Origin: Paragordius varius
Taxonomy: Eukaryota > Nematomorpha
Assembly: GCA_964247055.1 (NCBI GenBank)
Contig: OZ176052.1
Location: 13,764,001 to 13,828,000 of the forward strand
Direction: 5' to 3'
DNA: 64,000 nt
In this document: in pieces, positions 49,970 to 62,878 of the stretch
Layout of the letters: each line of letters begins with the position of its first letter
How positions within the stretch are numbered: position 1 is the stretch's first letter
Position numbers and translations under genes: made by a program
The notes under the pieces: generated by a model
Database searches by the model: none
The model's input: only the letters and a program-made list of their open reading frames with translations
What the model was told of the DNA's origin: nothing

Positions 49970-52900
49970 GGGGTGATGATGGAACTACCATAGGGCTACC
50001 CAAAAAAAATTATGGTGACATCACCTGATCAAATTTGGATTTTAGGTAGCCATTTTTATTTTTAAAATCGTATAAAATAAATTTTTTAAATATTTAAAAA
50101 ATTCATAAAAATTACATTTATAGTCCGATCCCCAAAATATTTGGGGTGATGATGGAACTACCATAGGGCTACCCAAAAAAAATTATGGCGACATCACCTG
50201 ATCAAATTTGGATTTTAGGTAGCCATTTTTATTTTTAAAATCGTATAAAATAAATTTTTTAAATATTTAAAAAATTCATAAAAATTACATTTATAGTCCG
50301 ATCCCCAAAATATTTGGGGTGATGATGGAACTACCATAGGGCTACCCAAAAAAATTATAGTGACATCACCTGATCAAATTTGGATTTTAGGTAGCCATTT
50401 TTATTTTTAAAATCGTATAAAATAAATTTTTTAAATATTTAAAAAATTCATAAAAATTACATTTATACTCCGATCTCGAAAATATTTGGGGTGATGATGG
50501 AACTACCATAGGGCTACCCAAAAAAAATTATGGTGACATCACCTGATCAAATTTGGATTTTAGGTAGCCATTTTTATTTTTAAAATCGTATAAAATAAAT
50601 TTTTTAAATATTTAAAAAATTTATAAATATTACATTTATAGTCCGATCCCCAAAATATTTGGGGTGATGATGGAACTACCATAGGGCTACCCAAAAAAAA
50701 TTATGGCGACATCACCTGATCAAATTTGGATTTTAGGTAGCCATTTTTATTTTTAAAATCGTATAAAATAAATTTTTTAAATATTTAAAAAATTCAAAAA
50801 AATTACATTTATACTCCGATCTCGACAATATTTGGGGTGATGATGGAACTACCATAGGGCTACCCAAAAAAAATTATGGTGACATCACCTGATCAAATTT
50901 GGATTTTAGGTAGCCATTTTTATTTTTAAAATCGTATAAAATAAATTTTTTAAATATTTAAAAAATTCATAAAAATTACATTTATACTCCGATCTCGAAA
51001 ATATTTGGGGTGATGATGGAACTACCATAGGGCTACCCAAAAAAATTATAGTGACATCACCTGATCAAATTTGGATTTTAGGTAGCCATTTTTATTTTTA
51101 AAATCGTATAAAATAAATTTTTTAAATATTTAAAAAATTCATAAAAATTACATTTATAGTCCGATCCCCAAAATATTTGGGGTGATGATGGAACTACCAT
51201 AGGGCTACGTAAAAAAAATTATGGCGACATCACCTGATCAAATTTGGATTTTAGGTAGCCATTTTTATTTTTTATATCGTATAAAATAAATTTTTTAAAT
51301 ATTTAAAAAATTCATAAAAATTACATTTATAGTCCGATCCCCAAAATATTTGGGGTGATGATGAACTACCATAGGGCTACCCAAAAAAAATTATGGTGAC
51401 ATCACCTGATCAAATTTGGATTTTAGGTAGCCATTTTTATTTTTAAAATCGTATAAAATAAATTTTTTAAATATTTAAAAAATTCATAAAAATTACATTT
51501 ATACTCCGATCTCGAAAATATTTGGGGTGATGATGGAACTACCATAGGGCTACCCAAAAAAAATTATGGTGACATCACCTGATCAAATTTGGATTTTAGG
51601 TAGCCATTTTTATTTTTAAAATCGTATAAAATAAATTTTTTAAATATTTAAAAAATTTATAAAAATTACATTTAGAGTCCGATCCCCAAAGTATTTGGGG
51701 TGATGATGGAACTACCATAGGGCTACGTAAAAAAAATTATGGCGACATCACCTGATCAAATTTGGATTTTAGGTAGCCATTTTTATTTTTAAAATCGTAT
51801 AAAATAAATTTTTTAAATATTTAAAAAATTCATAAAAATTACATTTATACTCCGATCTCGAAAATATTTGGGGTGATGATGGAACTACCATAGGGCTACC
51901 CAAAACAAATTATGGTGACATCACCTGATCAAATTTGGATTTTAGGTAGCCATTTTTATTTTTAAAATCGTATAAAATAAATTTTTTAAATATTTAAAAA
52001 ATTCAAAAAAATTACATTTATACTCCGATCTCGACAATATTTGGGGTGATGATGGAACTACCATAGGGCTACCCAAAAAAAATTATGGTGACATCACCTG
52101 ATCAAAATTGGATTTTAGGTAGCCATTTTTATTTTTAAAATCGTATAAAATAAATTTTTTAAATATTTAAAAAATTCATAAAAATTACATTTATACTCCG
52201 ATCTCGAAAATATTTGGGGTGATGATGGAACTACCATAGGGCTACCCAAAACAAATTTTGGTGACATCACCTGATCAAATTTGGATTTTAGGTAGCCATT
52301 TTTATTTTTAAAATCGTATAAAATAAATTTTTTAAATATTTAAAAAATTCAAAAAAATTACATTTATACTCCGATCTCGACAATATTTGGGGTGATGATG
52401 GAACTACCATAGGGCTACCCAAAAAAAATTTAGGTGACATCACCTGATCAAATTTGGATTTTAGGTAGCCATTTTTATTTTTAAAATCGTATAAAATAAA
52501 TTTTTTAAATATTTAAAAAATTCATAAAAATTACATTTATACTCCGATCTCAAAAATATTTGGGGTGATGATGGAACTACCATAGGGCTACCCAAAAAAA
52601 ATTATGGTGACATCACCTGATCAAATTTGGATTTTAGGTAGCCATTTTTATTTTTAAAATCGTATAAAATAAATTTTTTAAATATTTAAAAAATTCATAA
52701 AAATTACATTTATAGTCCGATCCCCAAAATATTTGGGGTGATGATGGAACTACCATAGGGCTACCCAAAAAAAATTATGGCGACATCACCTGATCAAATT
52801 TGGATTTTAGGTAGCCATTTTTATTTTTAAAATCGTATAAAATAAATTTTTTAAATATTTAAAAAATTCATAAAAATTACATTTATAGTCCGATCCCCAA

Positions 52901-53430
52901 AATATTTGGGGTGATGATGGAACTACCATAGGGCTACCCAAAAAAAATTATGGTGACATCACCTGATCAAATTTGGATTTTAGGTAGCCATTTTTATTTT
53001 TAAAATCGTATAAAATAAATTTTTCAAATATTTAAAAAATTCATAAAAATTACATTTATACTCCGATCTCGAAAATATTTGGGGTGATGATGGAACTACC
53101 ATAGGGCTACCCAAAAAAAATTATGGTGACATCACCTGATCAAATTTGGATTTTAGGTAGCCATTTTTATTTTTAAAATCGTATAAAATAAATTTTTTAA
53201 ATATTTAAAAAATTTATAAAAATTACATTTAGAGTCCGATCCCCAAAGTATTCGGGGTGATGATGGAACTACCATAGGGCTACGTAAAAAAAATTATGGC
53301 GACATCACCTGATCAAATTTGGATTTTAGGTAGCCATTTTTATTTTTAAAATCGTATAAAATAAATTTTTTAAATATTTAAAAAATTCATAAAAATTACA
53401 TTTATACTCCGATCTCGAAAATATTTGGGG
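49970..53430. repeat. 21-monomer higher-order repeat (3,629 bp), second copy
   Basis: This copy matches the first in order and nearly base for base, including the rare GATGATGAACTACC and CAAAATTGG changes. One extra monomer with a CTCAAAAAT linker is present at about 52,558, after which the offset becomes 3,802 (TTTTTCAAAT at 49,223 to 53,025). The match is lost after the AAAGTATTCGGGG/CTACGTAAA unit near 53,260-53,430; the following unit has a private GGTAGAAATTT. Confidence 0.9.
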
Positions 53431-56177
53431 TGATGATGGAACTACCATAGGGCTACCCAAAACAAATTATGGTGACATCACCTGATCAAATTTGGATTTT
53501 AGGTAGAAATTTTTATTTTTAAAATCGTATAAAATAAATTTTTTAAATATTTAAAAAATTCATAAAAATTACATTTATAGTCCGATCCCCAAAATATTTG
53601 GGGTGATGATGGAACTACCATAGGGCTACCCAAAAAAATTATAGTGACATCACCTGATCAAATTTGGATTTTAGGTAGCCATTTTTATTTTTAAAATCGT
53701 ATAAAATAAATTTTTTAAATATTTAAAAAATTCATAAAAATTACATTTATAGTCCGATCCCCAAAGTATTTGGGGTGATGATGGAACTACCATAGGGCTA
53801 CCCAAAAAAAATTATGGTGACATCACCTGATCAAATTTGGATTTTAGGTAGCCATTTTTATTTTTAAAATCGTATAAAATAAATTTTTTAAATATTTAAA
53901 AAATTCATAAAAATTACATTTATAGTCCGATCCCCAAAGTATTTGGGGTGATGATGGAACTACCATAGGGCTACCCAAAAAAAATTATCGCGACATCACC
54001 TGATCAAATTTGGATTTTAGGTAGCCATTTTTATTTTTAAAATCGTATAAAATAAATTTTTTAAATATTTAAAAAATTCATAAAAATTACATTTATACTC
54101 CGATCTCGAAAATATTTGGGGTGATGATGGAACTACCATAGGGCTACCCAAAAAAATTATAGTGACATCACCTGATCAAATTTGGATTTTAGGTAGCTAT
54201 TTTTATTTTTAAAATCGTATAAAATAAATTTTTTAAATAAAAAATTCATAAAAATTACATTTATAGTCCGATCCCCAAAATATTTGGGGTGATGATGGAA
54301 CTACTATAGGGCTACCTAAAAAAAATTATGGCGACATCACCTGATCAAATTTGGATTTTAGGTAGCCATTTTTATTTTTAAAATCGTATAAAATAAATTT
54401 TTTAAATATTTAAAAAATTCATAAAAATTACATTTATAGTCCGATCCCCAAAATATTTGGGGTGATGATGGAACTACTATAGGGCTACCCAAAAAAAATT
54501 ATGGCGACATCACCTGATCAAATTTGGATTTTAGGTAGCCATTTTTATTTTTAAAATCGTATAAAATAAATTTTTTAAATATTTAAAAAATTCATAAAAA
54601 TTACATTTATAGCCCGATCCCCAAAGTATTCGGGGTGATGATGGAACTACCATAGGGCTACCCAAAAAAAATTATGGCGACATCACCTGATCAAATTTGG
54701 ATTTTAGGTAGCCATTTTTATTTTTAAAATCGTTTAAAATAAATTTTTTAAATATTTAAAAAATTCATAAAAATTACATTTATACTCCGATCTCGAAAAT
54801 ATTTGGGGTGATGATGGAACTACCATAGAGCTACCCCAAAAAAATTATAGTGACATCACCTGATCAAATTTGGATTTTAGGTAGCCATTTTTATTTTTAA
54901 AATCGTATAAAATAAATTTTTTAAATATTTAAAAAATTCATAAAAATTACATTTATAGTCCGATCTCCAAAATATTTGGGGTGATGATGGAACTACCATA
55001 GGGCTACCCAAAAAAAATTATGGCGACATCACCTGATCAAATTTGGATTTTAGGTAGCCATTTTTATTTTTAAAATCGTATAAAATAAATTTTTTAAATA
55101 TTTAAAAAATTCATAAAAATTACATTTATAGTCCGATCCCCAAAATATTTGTAGTGATGATGGAACTACCATAGGGCTACGCAAATAAAATTATGGTGAC
55201 ATCACCTGATCAAATTTGGATTTTAGGTAGCCATTTTTATTTTTAAAATCGTATAAAATAAATTTTTTAAATATTCATAAAAATTACATTTATAGTCCGA
55301 TCCCCAAAATATTTGTGGTGATGATGGAACTACCATAGGTCTACGCAAAAAAAATTATGGCGACATCATTTGATCAAATTTGGATTTTAGGTAGCCATTT
55401 TTATTTTTAAAATCGTATAAAATAAATTTTTTAAATATTTAAAAAATTCATAAAAATTACATTTATAGTCCGATCCCCAAAATATTTGTAGTGATGATGG
55501 AACTACCATAGGGCTACCCAAAAAAAATTATGGCGACATCACCTGATCAAATTTGGATTTTAGGTAGCCATTTTTATTTTTAAAATCGTATAAAATAAAT
55601 TTTTTAAATATTTAAAAAATTCATAAAAATTACATTTATACTCCGATCTCGAAAATATTTGGGGTGATGATGGAACTACCATAGAGCTACCCCAAAAAAA
55701 TTATAGTGACATCACCTGATCAAATTTGGATTTTAGATAGCCATTTTTATTTTTAAAATCGTATAAAATAAATTTTTTAAATATTTAAAAAATTCATAAA
55801 AATTACATTTATAGTCCGATCTCCAAAATATTTGGGGTGATGATGGAACTACCATAGGGCTACCCAAAAAAAATTATGGCGACATCACCTGATCAAATTT
55901 GATTTTAGGTAGCCATTTTTATTTTTAAAATCGTAAAAAATAAATTTTTTAAATATTTAAAAAATTCATAAAAATTACATTTATACTCCGATCTCGAAAA
56001 TATTTGGGGTGATGATGGAACTACCATAGGGCTACCCAAAAAAATTATAGTGACATCACCTGATCAAATTTGGATTTTAGGTAGCCATTTTTATTTTTAA
56101 AATCGTATAAAATAAATTTTTTAAATATTTAAAAAATTCATAAAAATTACATTTATAGTCCGATCCCCAAAATATTT
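53431..56177. repeat. Mosaic stretch re-using 35.8-40.4 kb monomer types
   Basis: This stretch carries AAAGTATTT/A7 units, TATCGCGAC (53,988, a second CpG next to the usual one), the 168-bp deletion monomer at 54,118, ACTACTATAGGGCTACCT, AGCCCGATCCCCAAAGTATTC (54,611), CATAGAGCTACCCC (54,828; 55,683) and dimer copy 4. Much of 54,210-55,190 matches 38,340-39,320 at +15,871 bp. Private changes include GGTAGCTATTT, TTTTAGATAGCC and a one-base loss in AAATTTGATTTTAGG at about 55,897. Confidence 0.75.
55151..55487. repeat. 337-bp dimer, copy 4
   Basis: This copy is preceded by a GGCGAC unit entered through TCCGATCTCC. It is followed by a unit that keeps the TTTGTAG head but has ordinary CTACCC, eight A and GGCGAC (55,488), an apparent recombinant between the dimer's first unit and a standard monomer. 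Confidence 0.9.
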
Positions 56178-57214
56178 GGGGTGATGATGGAACTACTATA
56201 GGGCTACCCAAAAAAAATTATGGCGACATCACCTGATCAAATTTGGATTTTAGGTAGCCATTTTTATTTTTAAAATCGTATAAAATAAATTTTTTAAATA
56301 TTTAAAAAATTCATAAAAATTACATTTATAGTCCGATCCCCAAAATATTTGGGGTGATGATGGAACTACTATAGGGCTCCCCAAAAAAAATTATGGCGAC
56401 ATCACCTGATCAAATTTGGATTTTAGGTAGCCATTTTTATTTTTAAAATCGTATAAAATATATTTTTTAAATATTTAAAAAATTCATAAAAATTACATTT
56501 ATAGTCCGATCCCCAAAGTATTCGGGGTGATGATGGAACTACCATAGGGCTACCCAAAAAAAATTATGGCGACATCACCTGATCAAATTTGGATTTTAGG
56601 TAGCCATTTTTATTTTTAAAATCGTTTAAAATAAATTTTTTAAATATTTAAAAAATTCATAAAAATTACATTTATACTCCGATCTCGAAAATATTTGGGG
56701 TGATGATGGAACTACCATAGAGCTACCCCAAAAAAATTATAGTGACATCACCTGATCAAATTTGGATTTTAGGTAGCCATTTTTATTTTTAAAATCGTAT
56801 AAAATAATTTTTTTAAATATTTAAAAAATCCATAAAAATTACATTTATAGTCCGATCCCCAAAATATTTGGGGTGATGATGGAACTACCATAGGGCTACC
56901 CAAAAAAAATTATGGCGACATCACCTGATCAAATTTGGATTTTAAGTAGCCATTTTTATTTTTAAAATCGTATAAAATAAATTTTTTAAATATTTAAAAA
57001 ATTCATAAAAATTACATTTATAGTCCGATCCCCAAAATATTTGGGGTGATGATGGAACTACCATAGGGCTCGCAAAAAAAATTATGGTGACATCACCTGA
57101 TCAAATATGGATTTTTGGTAGCCATTTTTATTTTTAAAATCGTATAAAATAAATTTTTTAAATATTTAAAAAATTCATAAAAATTACATTTATAGTCCGA
57201 TCCCCAAAATATTT
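56178..57214. repeat. 6-monomer higher-order repeat (1,037 bp), first copy
   Basis: Six units: ACTACTATAGGGCTACCC; GGGCTCCCC with AAAATATATTTTTT (56,376); AAAGTATTCGGGG with CGTTTAAAA; CATAGAGCTACCCC; a GGCGAC unit with TTTTAAGTAGCC; and a unit with GGGCTCGCAAAA, CAAATATGG and GATTTTTGGTAGCC. The whole order recurs at once downstream. AAATCCATAAAA near 56,830 and ATAATTTTTTTAAAT are private. Confidence 0.88.
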
Positions 57215-58249
57215 GGGGTGATGATGGAACTACTATAGGGCTACCCAAAAAAAATTATGGCGACATCACCTGATCAAATTTGGATTTTAGGTAGCCATTT
57301 TTATTTTTAAAATCGTATAAAATAAATTTTTTAAATATTTAAAAAATTCATAAAAATTACATTTATAGTCCGATCCCCAAAATATTTGGGGTGATGATGG
57401 AACTACTATAGGGCTCCCCAAAAAAAATTATGGCGACATCACCTGATCAAATTTGGATTTTAGGTAGCCATTTTTATTTTTAAAATCGTATAAAATATAT
57501 TTTTTAAATATTTAAAAAATTCATAAAAATTACATTTATAGTCCGATCCCCAAAGTATTCGGGGTGATGATGGAACTACCATAGGGCTACCCAAAAAAAA
57601 TTATGGCGACATCACCTGATCAAATTTGGATTTTAGGTAGCCATTTTTATTTTTAAAATCGTTTAAAATAAATTTTTTAAATATTTAAAAAATTCATAAA
57701 AATTACATTTATACTCCGATCTCGAAAATATTTGGGGTGATGATGGAACTACCATAGAGCTACCCCAAAAAAATTATAGTGACATCACCTGATCAAATTT
57801 GGATTTTAGGTAGCCATTTTTATTTTTAAAATCGTATAAAATAAATTTTTTAAATATTTAAAAAATTCATAAAAATTACATTTATAGTCCGATCCCCAAA
57901 ATATTTGGGGTGATGATGGAACTACCATAGGGCTACCCAAAAAAAATTATGGCGATATCACCTGATCAAATTTGGATTTTAAGTAGCCATTTTTATTTTT
58001 AAAATCGTATAAAATAAATTTTTTAAATATTTAAAAAATTCATAAAAATTACATTTATAGTCCGATCCCCATATTTGGGGTGATGATGGAACTACCATAG
58101 GGCTACGCAAAAAAAATTATGGTGACATCACCTGATCAAATTTGGATTTTTGGTAGCCATTTTTATTTTTAAAATCGTATAAAATAAATTTTTTAAATAT
58201 TTAAAAAATTCAAAAAAATTACATTTATACTCCGATCTCGACAATATTT
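57215..58249. repeat. 6-monomer higher-order repeat (1,035 bp), second copy
   Basis: This copy has the same six units in tandem with the first (GGGCTCCCC 57,413; CATAGAGCTACCCC about 57,754; TTTTAAGTAGCC; GATTTTTGGTAGCC). Its length differs by two: here the junction before the last unit reads CCCCATATTTGGGG (three A lost), while the first copy lost one base at GGGCTCGC. GGCGATATC at about 57,950 is private. The match ends at a TTCAAAAAAATT/GACAAT tail. Confidence 0.88.
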
Positions 58250-58422
58250 GGGGTGATGATGGAACTACCATAGGGCTACCCAAAAAAAATTATGGTGACA
58301 TCACCTGATCAAATTTGGATTTTAGGTAGCCATTTTTATTTTTAAAATCGTATAAAATAAATTTTTTAAATATTTAAAAAATTCATAAAAATTACATTTA
58401 TAGTCCGATCCCCAAAATATTT

Positions 58423-58759
58423 GTAGTGATGATGGAACTACCATAGGGCTACGCAAATAAAATTATGGTGACATCACCTGATCAAATTTGGATTTTAGGT
58501 AGCCATTTTTATTTTTAAAATCGTATAAAATAAATTTTTTAAATATTCATAAAAATTACATTTATAGTCCGATCCCCAAAATATTTGTGGTGATGATGGA
58601 ACTACCATAGGTCTACGCAAAAAAAATTATGGCGACATCATTTGATCAAATTTGGATTTTAGGTAGCCATTTTTATTTTTAAAATCGTATAAAATAAATT
58701 TTTTAAATATTTAAAAAATTCATAAAAATTACATTTATACTCCGATCTCGAAAATATTT
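58423..58759. repeat. 337-bp dimer, copy 5
   Basis: This is the counterpart of copy 2 at +19,316 bp, followed by the same GGGTGATTATGG unit. On the left side the two differ: here it follows a GACAAT/GGTGAC monomer, so the shared stretch begins at or near the dimer's left edge. Confidence 0.9.
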
Positions 58760-59277
58760 GGGGTGATTATGGAACTACCATAGGGCTACCCAAAAAAAAT
58801 TATGGTGACATCACCTGATCAAATTTGGATTTTAGGTAGCCATTTTTATTTTTAAAATCGTATAAAATAAATTTTTTAAATATTTAAAAAATTCATAAAA
58901 ATTACATTTATAGTCCGATCCCCAAAATATTTGGGGTGATGATGGAACTTCCATAGGGCTACCCAAAAATAATTATGGCGACATCACCTGATCAAATTTG
59001 GATTTTAGGTAGCCATTTTTATTTTTAAAATCGTATAAAATAAATTTTTTAAATATTTAAAAAATTCATAAAAATTACATTTATAGTCCGATCCCCAAAG
59101 TATTTGGGGTGATGATGGAACTACCATAGGGCTACCCAAAAAAATTATAGTGACATCACCTGATCAAATTTGGATTTTAGGTAGCCATTTTTATTTTTAA
59201 AATCGTATAAAATAAATTTTTTAAATATTTAAAAAATTCATAAAAATTACATTTATAGTCCGATCCCCAAAATATTT

Positions 59278-62200
59278 GGGGTGATGATGGAACTACTATA
59301 GGGCTACCCAAAAAAAATTATGGCGACATCACCTGATCAAATTTGGATTTTAGGTAGCCATTTTTATTTTTAAAATCGTATAAAATAAATTTTTTAAATA
59401 TTTAAAAAATTCATAAAAATTACATTTATGGTCCGATCCCCAAAATATTTGGGGTGATGATGGAACTACTATAGGGCTCCCCAAAAAAAATTATGGCGAC
59501 ATCACCTGATCAAATTTGGATTTTAGGTAGCCATTTTTATTTTTAAAATCGTATAAAATAAATTTTTTAAATATTTAAAAAATTCAAAAAAATTACATTT
59601 ATACTCCGATCTCGACAATATTTGGGGTGATGATGGAACTACCATAGGGCTACCCAAAAAAAATTATGGTGACATCACCTGATCAAATTTGGATTTTAGG
59701 TAGCCATTTTTATTTTTAAAATCGTATAAAATAAATTTTTTAAATATTTAAAAAATTCATAAAAATTACATTTATACTCCGATCCCCAAAATATTTGGGG
59801 TGATGATGGAACTACCATATGGCTACCCAAAAAATTATAGTGACATCACCTGATCAAATTTGGATTTTAGGTAGCCATTTTTATTTTTAAAATCGTATAA
59901 AATAAATTTTTTAAATATTTAAAAAATTCATAAAAATTACATTTATACTCCGATCTCGAAAATATTTGGGGTGATGATGGAACTACCATAGGGCTACCCA
60001 AAAAAAATTATGGTGACATCACCTGATCAAATTTGGATTTTAGGTAGCCATTTTTATTTTTAAAATCGTATAAAATAAATTTTTTAAATATTTAAAAAAT
60101 TCATAAAAATTACATTTATACTCCGATCCCCAAAATATTTGGGGTGATGATGGAACTTCCATAGGGCTACCCAAAAATAATTATGGCGACATCACCTGAT
60201 CAAATTTGGATTTTAGGTAGCCATTTTTATTTTTGAAATCGTATAAAATAAATTTTTTAAATATTTAAAAAATTCATAAAAATTACATTTATAGTCCGAT
60301 CCCCAAAGTATTTGGGGTGATGATGGAACTACCATAGGGCTACCCAAAAAAATTATAGTGACATCACCTGATCAAATTTGGATTTTAGGTAGCCATTTTT
60401 ATTTTTAAAATCGTATAAAATAAATTTTTTAAATATTTAAAAAATTCATAAAAATTACATTTATAGTCCGATCCCCAAAATATTTGGGGTGATGATGGAA
60501 CTACTATAGGGCTACCCAAAAAAAATTATGGCGACATCACCTGATCAAATTTGGATTTTAGGTAGCCATTTTTATTTTTAAAATCGTATAAAATAAATTT
60601 TTTAAATATTTAAAAAATTCATAAAAATTACATTTATGGTCCGATCCCCAAAATATTTGGGGTGATGATGGAACTACTATAGGGCTCCCCAAAAAAAATT
60701 ATGGCGACATCACCTGATCAAATTTGGATTTTAGGTAGCCATTTTTATTTTTAAAATCGTATAAAATAAATTTTTTAAATATTTAAAAAATTCAAAAAAA
60801 TTACATTTATACTCCGATCTCGACAATATTTGGGGTGATGATGGAACTACCATAGGGCTACCCAAAAAAAATTATGGTGACATCACCTGATCAAATTTGG
60901 ATTTTAGGTAGCCATTTTTATTTTTAAAATCGTATAAAATAAATTTTTTAAATATTTAAAAAATTCATAAAAATTACATTTATACTCCGATCCCCAAAAT
61001 ATTTGGGGTGATGATGGAACTACCATATGGCTACCCAAAAAAATTATAGTGACATCACCTGATCAAATTTGGATTTTAGGTAGCCATTTATATTTTTAAA
61101 ATCGTATAAAATAAATTTTTTAAATATTTAAAAAATTCATAAAAATTACATTTATACTCCGATCTCGAAAATATTTGGGGTGATGATGGAACTACCATAG
61201 GGCTACCCAAAAAAAATTATGGTGACATCACCTGATCAAATTTGGATTTTAGGTAGCCATTTTTATTTTTAAAATCGTATAAAATAAATTTTTTAAATAT
61301 TTAAAAAATTCATAAAAATTACATTTATAGTCCGATCCCCAAAATATTTGGGGTGATGATGGAACTACCATAGGGCTACCCAAAAAAAATTATGGCGACA
61401 TCACCTGATCAAATTTGGATTTTAGGTAGCCATTTTTATTTTTAAAATCGTATAAAATAAATTTTTTAAATATTTAAAAAATTCATAAAAATTACATTTA
61501 TAGTCCGATCCCCAAAATATTTGGGGTGATGATGGAACTACCATAGGGCTACCCAAAAAAATTATAGTGACATCACCTGATCAAATTTGGATTTTAGGTA
61601 GCCATTTTTATTTTTAAAATCGTATAAAATAAATTTTTTAAATATTTAAAAAATTCATAAAAATTACATTTATACTCCGATCTCGAAAATATTTGGGGTG
61701 ATGATGGAACTACCATAGGGCTACCCAAAAAAAATTATGGTGACATCACCTGATCAAATTTGGATTTTAGGTAGCCATTTTTATTTTTAAAATCGTATAA
61801 AATAAATTTTTTAAATATTTAAAAAATTTATAAATATTACATTTATAGTCCGATCCCCAAAATATTTGGGGTGATGATGGAACTACCATAGGGCTACCCA
61901 AAAAAAATTATGGCGACATCACCTGATCAAATTTGGATTTTAGGTAGCCATTTTTATTTTTAAAATCGTATAAAATAAATTTTTTAAATATTTAAAAAAT
62001 TCAAAAAAATTACATTTATACTCCGATCTCGACAATATTTGGGGTGATGATGGAACTACCATAGGGCTACCCAAAAAAAATTATGGCGACATCACCTGAT
62101 CAAATTTGGATTTTAGGTAGCCATTTTTATTTTTAAAATCGTATAAAATAAATTTTTTAAATATTTAAAAAATTCATAAAAATTACATTTATGGTCCGAT

Positions 62201-62878
62201 CCCCAAAATATTTGGGGTGATGATGGAACTACTATAGGGCTCCCCAAAAAAAATTATGGCGACATCACCTGATCAAATTTGGATTTTAGGTAGCCATTTT
62301 TATTTTTAAAATCGTATAAAATAAATTTTTTAAATATTTAAAAAATTCAAAAAAATTACATTTATACTCCGATCTCGACAATATTTGGGGTGATGATGGA
62401 ACTACCATAGGGCTACCCAAAAAAAATTATGGTGACATCACCTGATCAAATTTGGATTTTAGGTAGCCATTTTTATTTTTAAAATCGTATAAAATAAATT
62501 TTTTAAATATTTAAAAAATTCATAAAAATTACATTTATACTCCGATCCCCAAAATATTTGGGGTGATGATGGAACTACCATATGGCTACCCAAAAAATTA
62601 TAGTGACATCACCTGATCAAATTTGGATTTTAGGTAGCCATTTTTATTTTTAAAATCGTATAAAATAAATTTTTTAAATATTTAAAAAATTCATAAAAAT
62701 TACATTTATACTCCGATCTCGAAAATATTTGGGGTGATGATGGAACTACCATAGGGCTACCCAAAAAAAATTATGGTGACATCACCTGATCAAATTTGGA
62801 TTTTAGGTAGCCATTTTTATTTTTAAAATCGTATAAAATAAATTTTTTAAATATTTAAAAAATTCATAAAAATTACAT
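59278..62878. repeat. 3.6-kb segment duplicated at +18,808 bp, right copy
   Basis: This is the partner of 40,470-44,070, with the same seven- and nine-monomer spacing of GGGCTCCCC units (59,476; 60,684; 62,239). After it the left copy continues with an ATACTCCGATCCCC linker and AACTTCC, while this copy continues with ATGGTCCGATCCCC and another GGGCTCCCC unit at 62,929, only four monomers on. The stretch upstream to about 58,423 matches 39,107-39,940 at the different offset 19,316. Confidence 0.9.
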
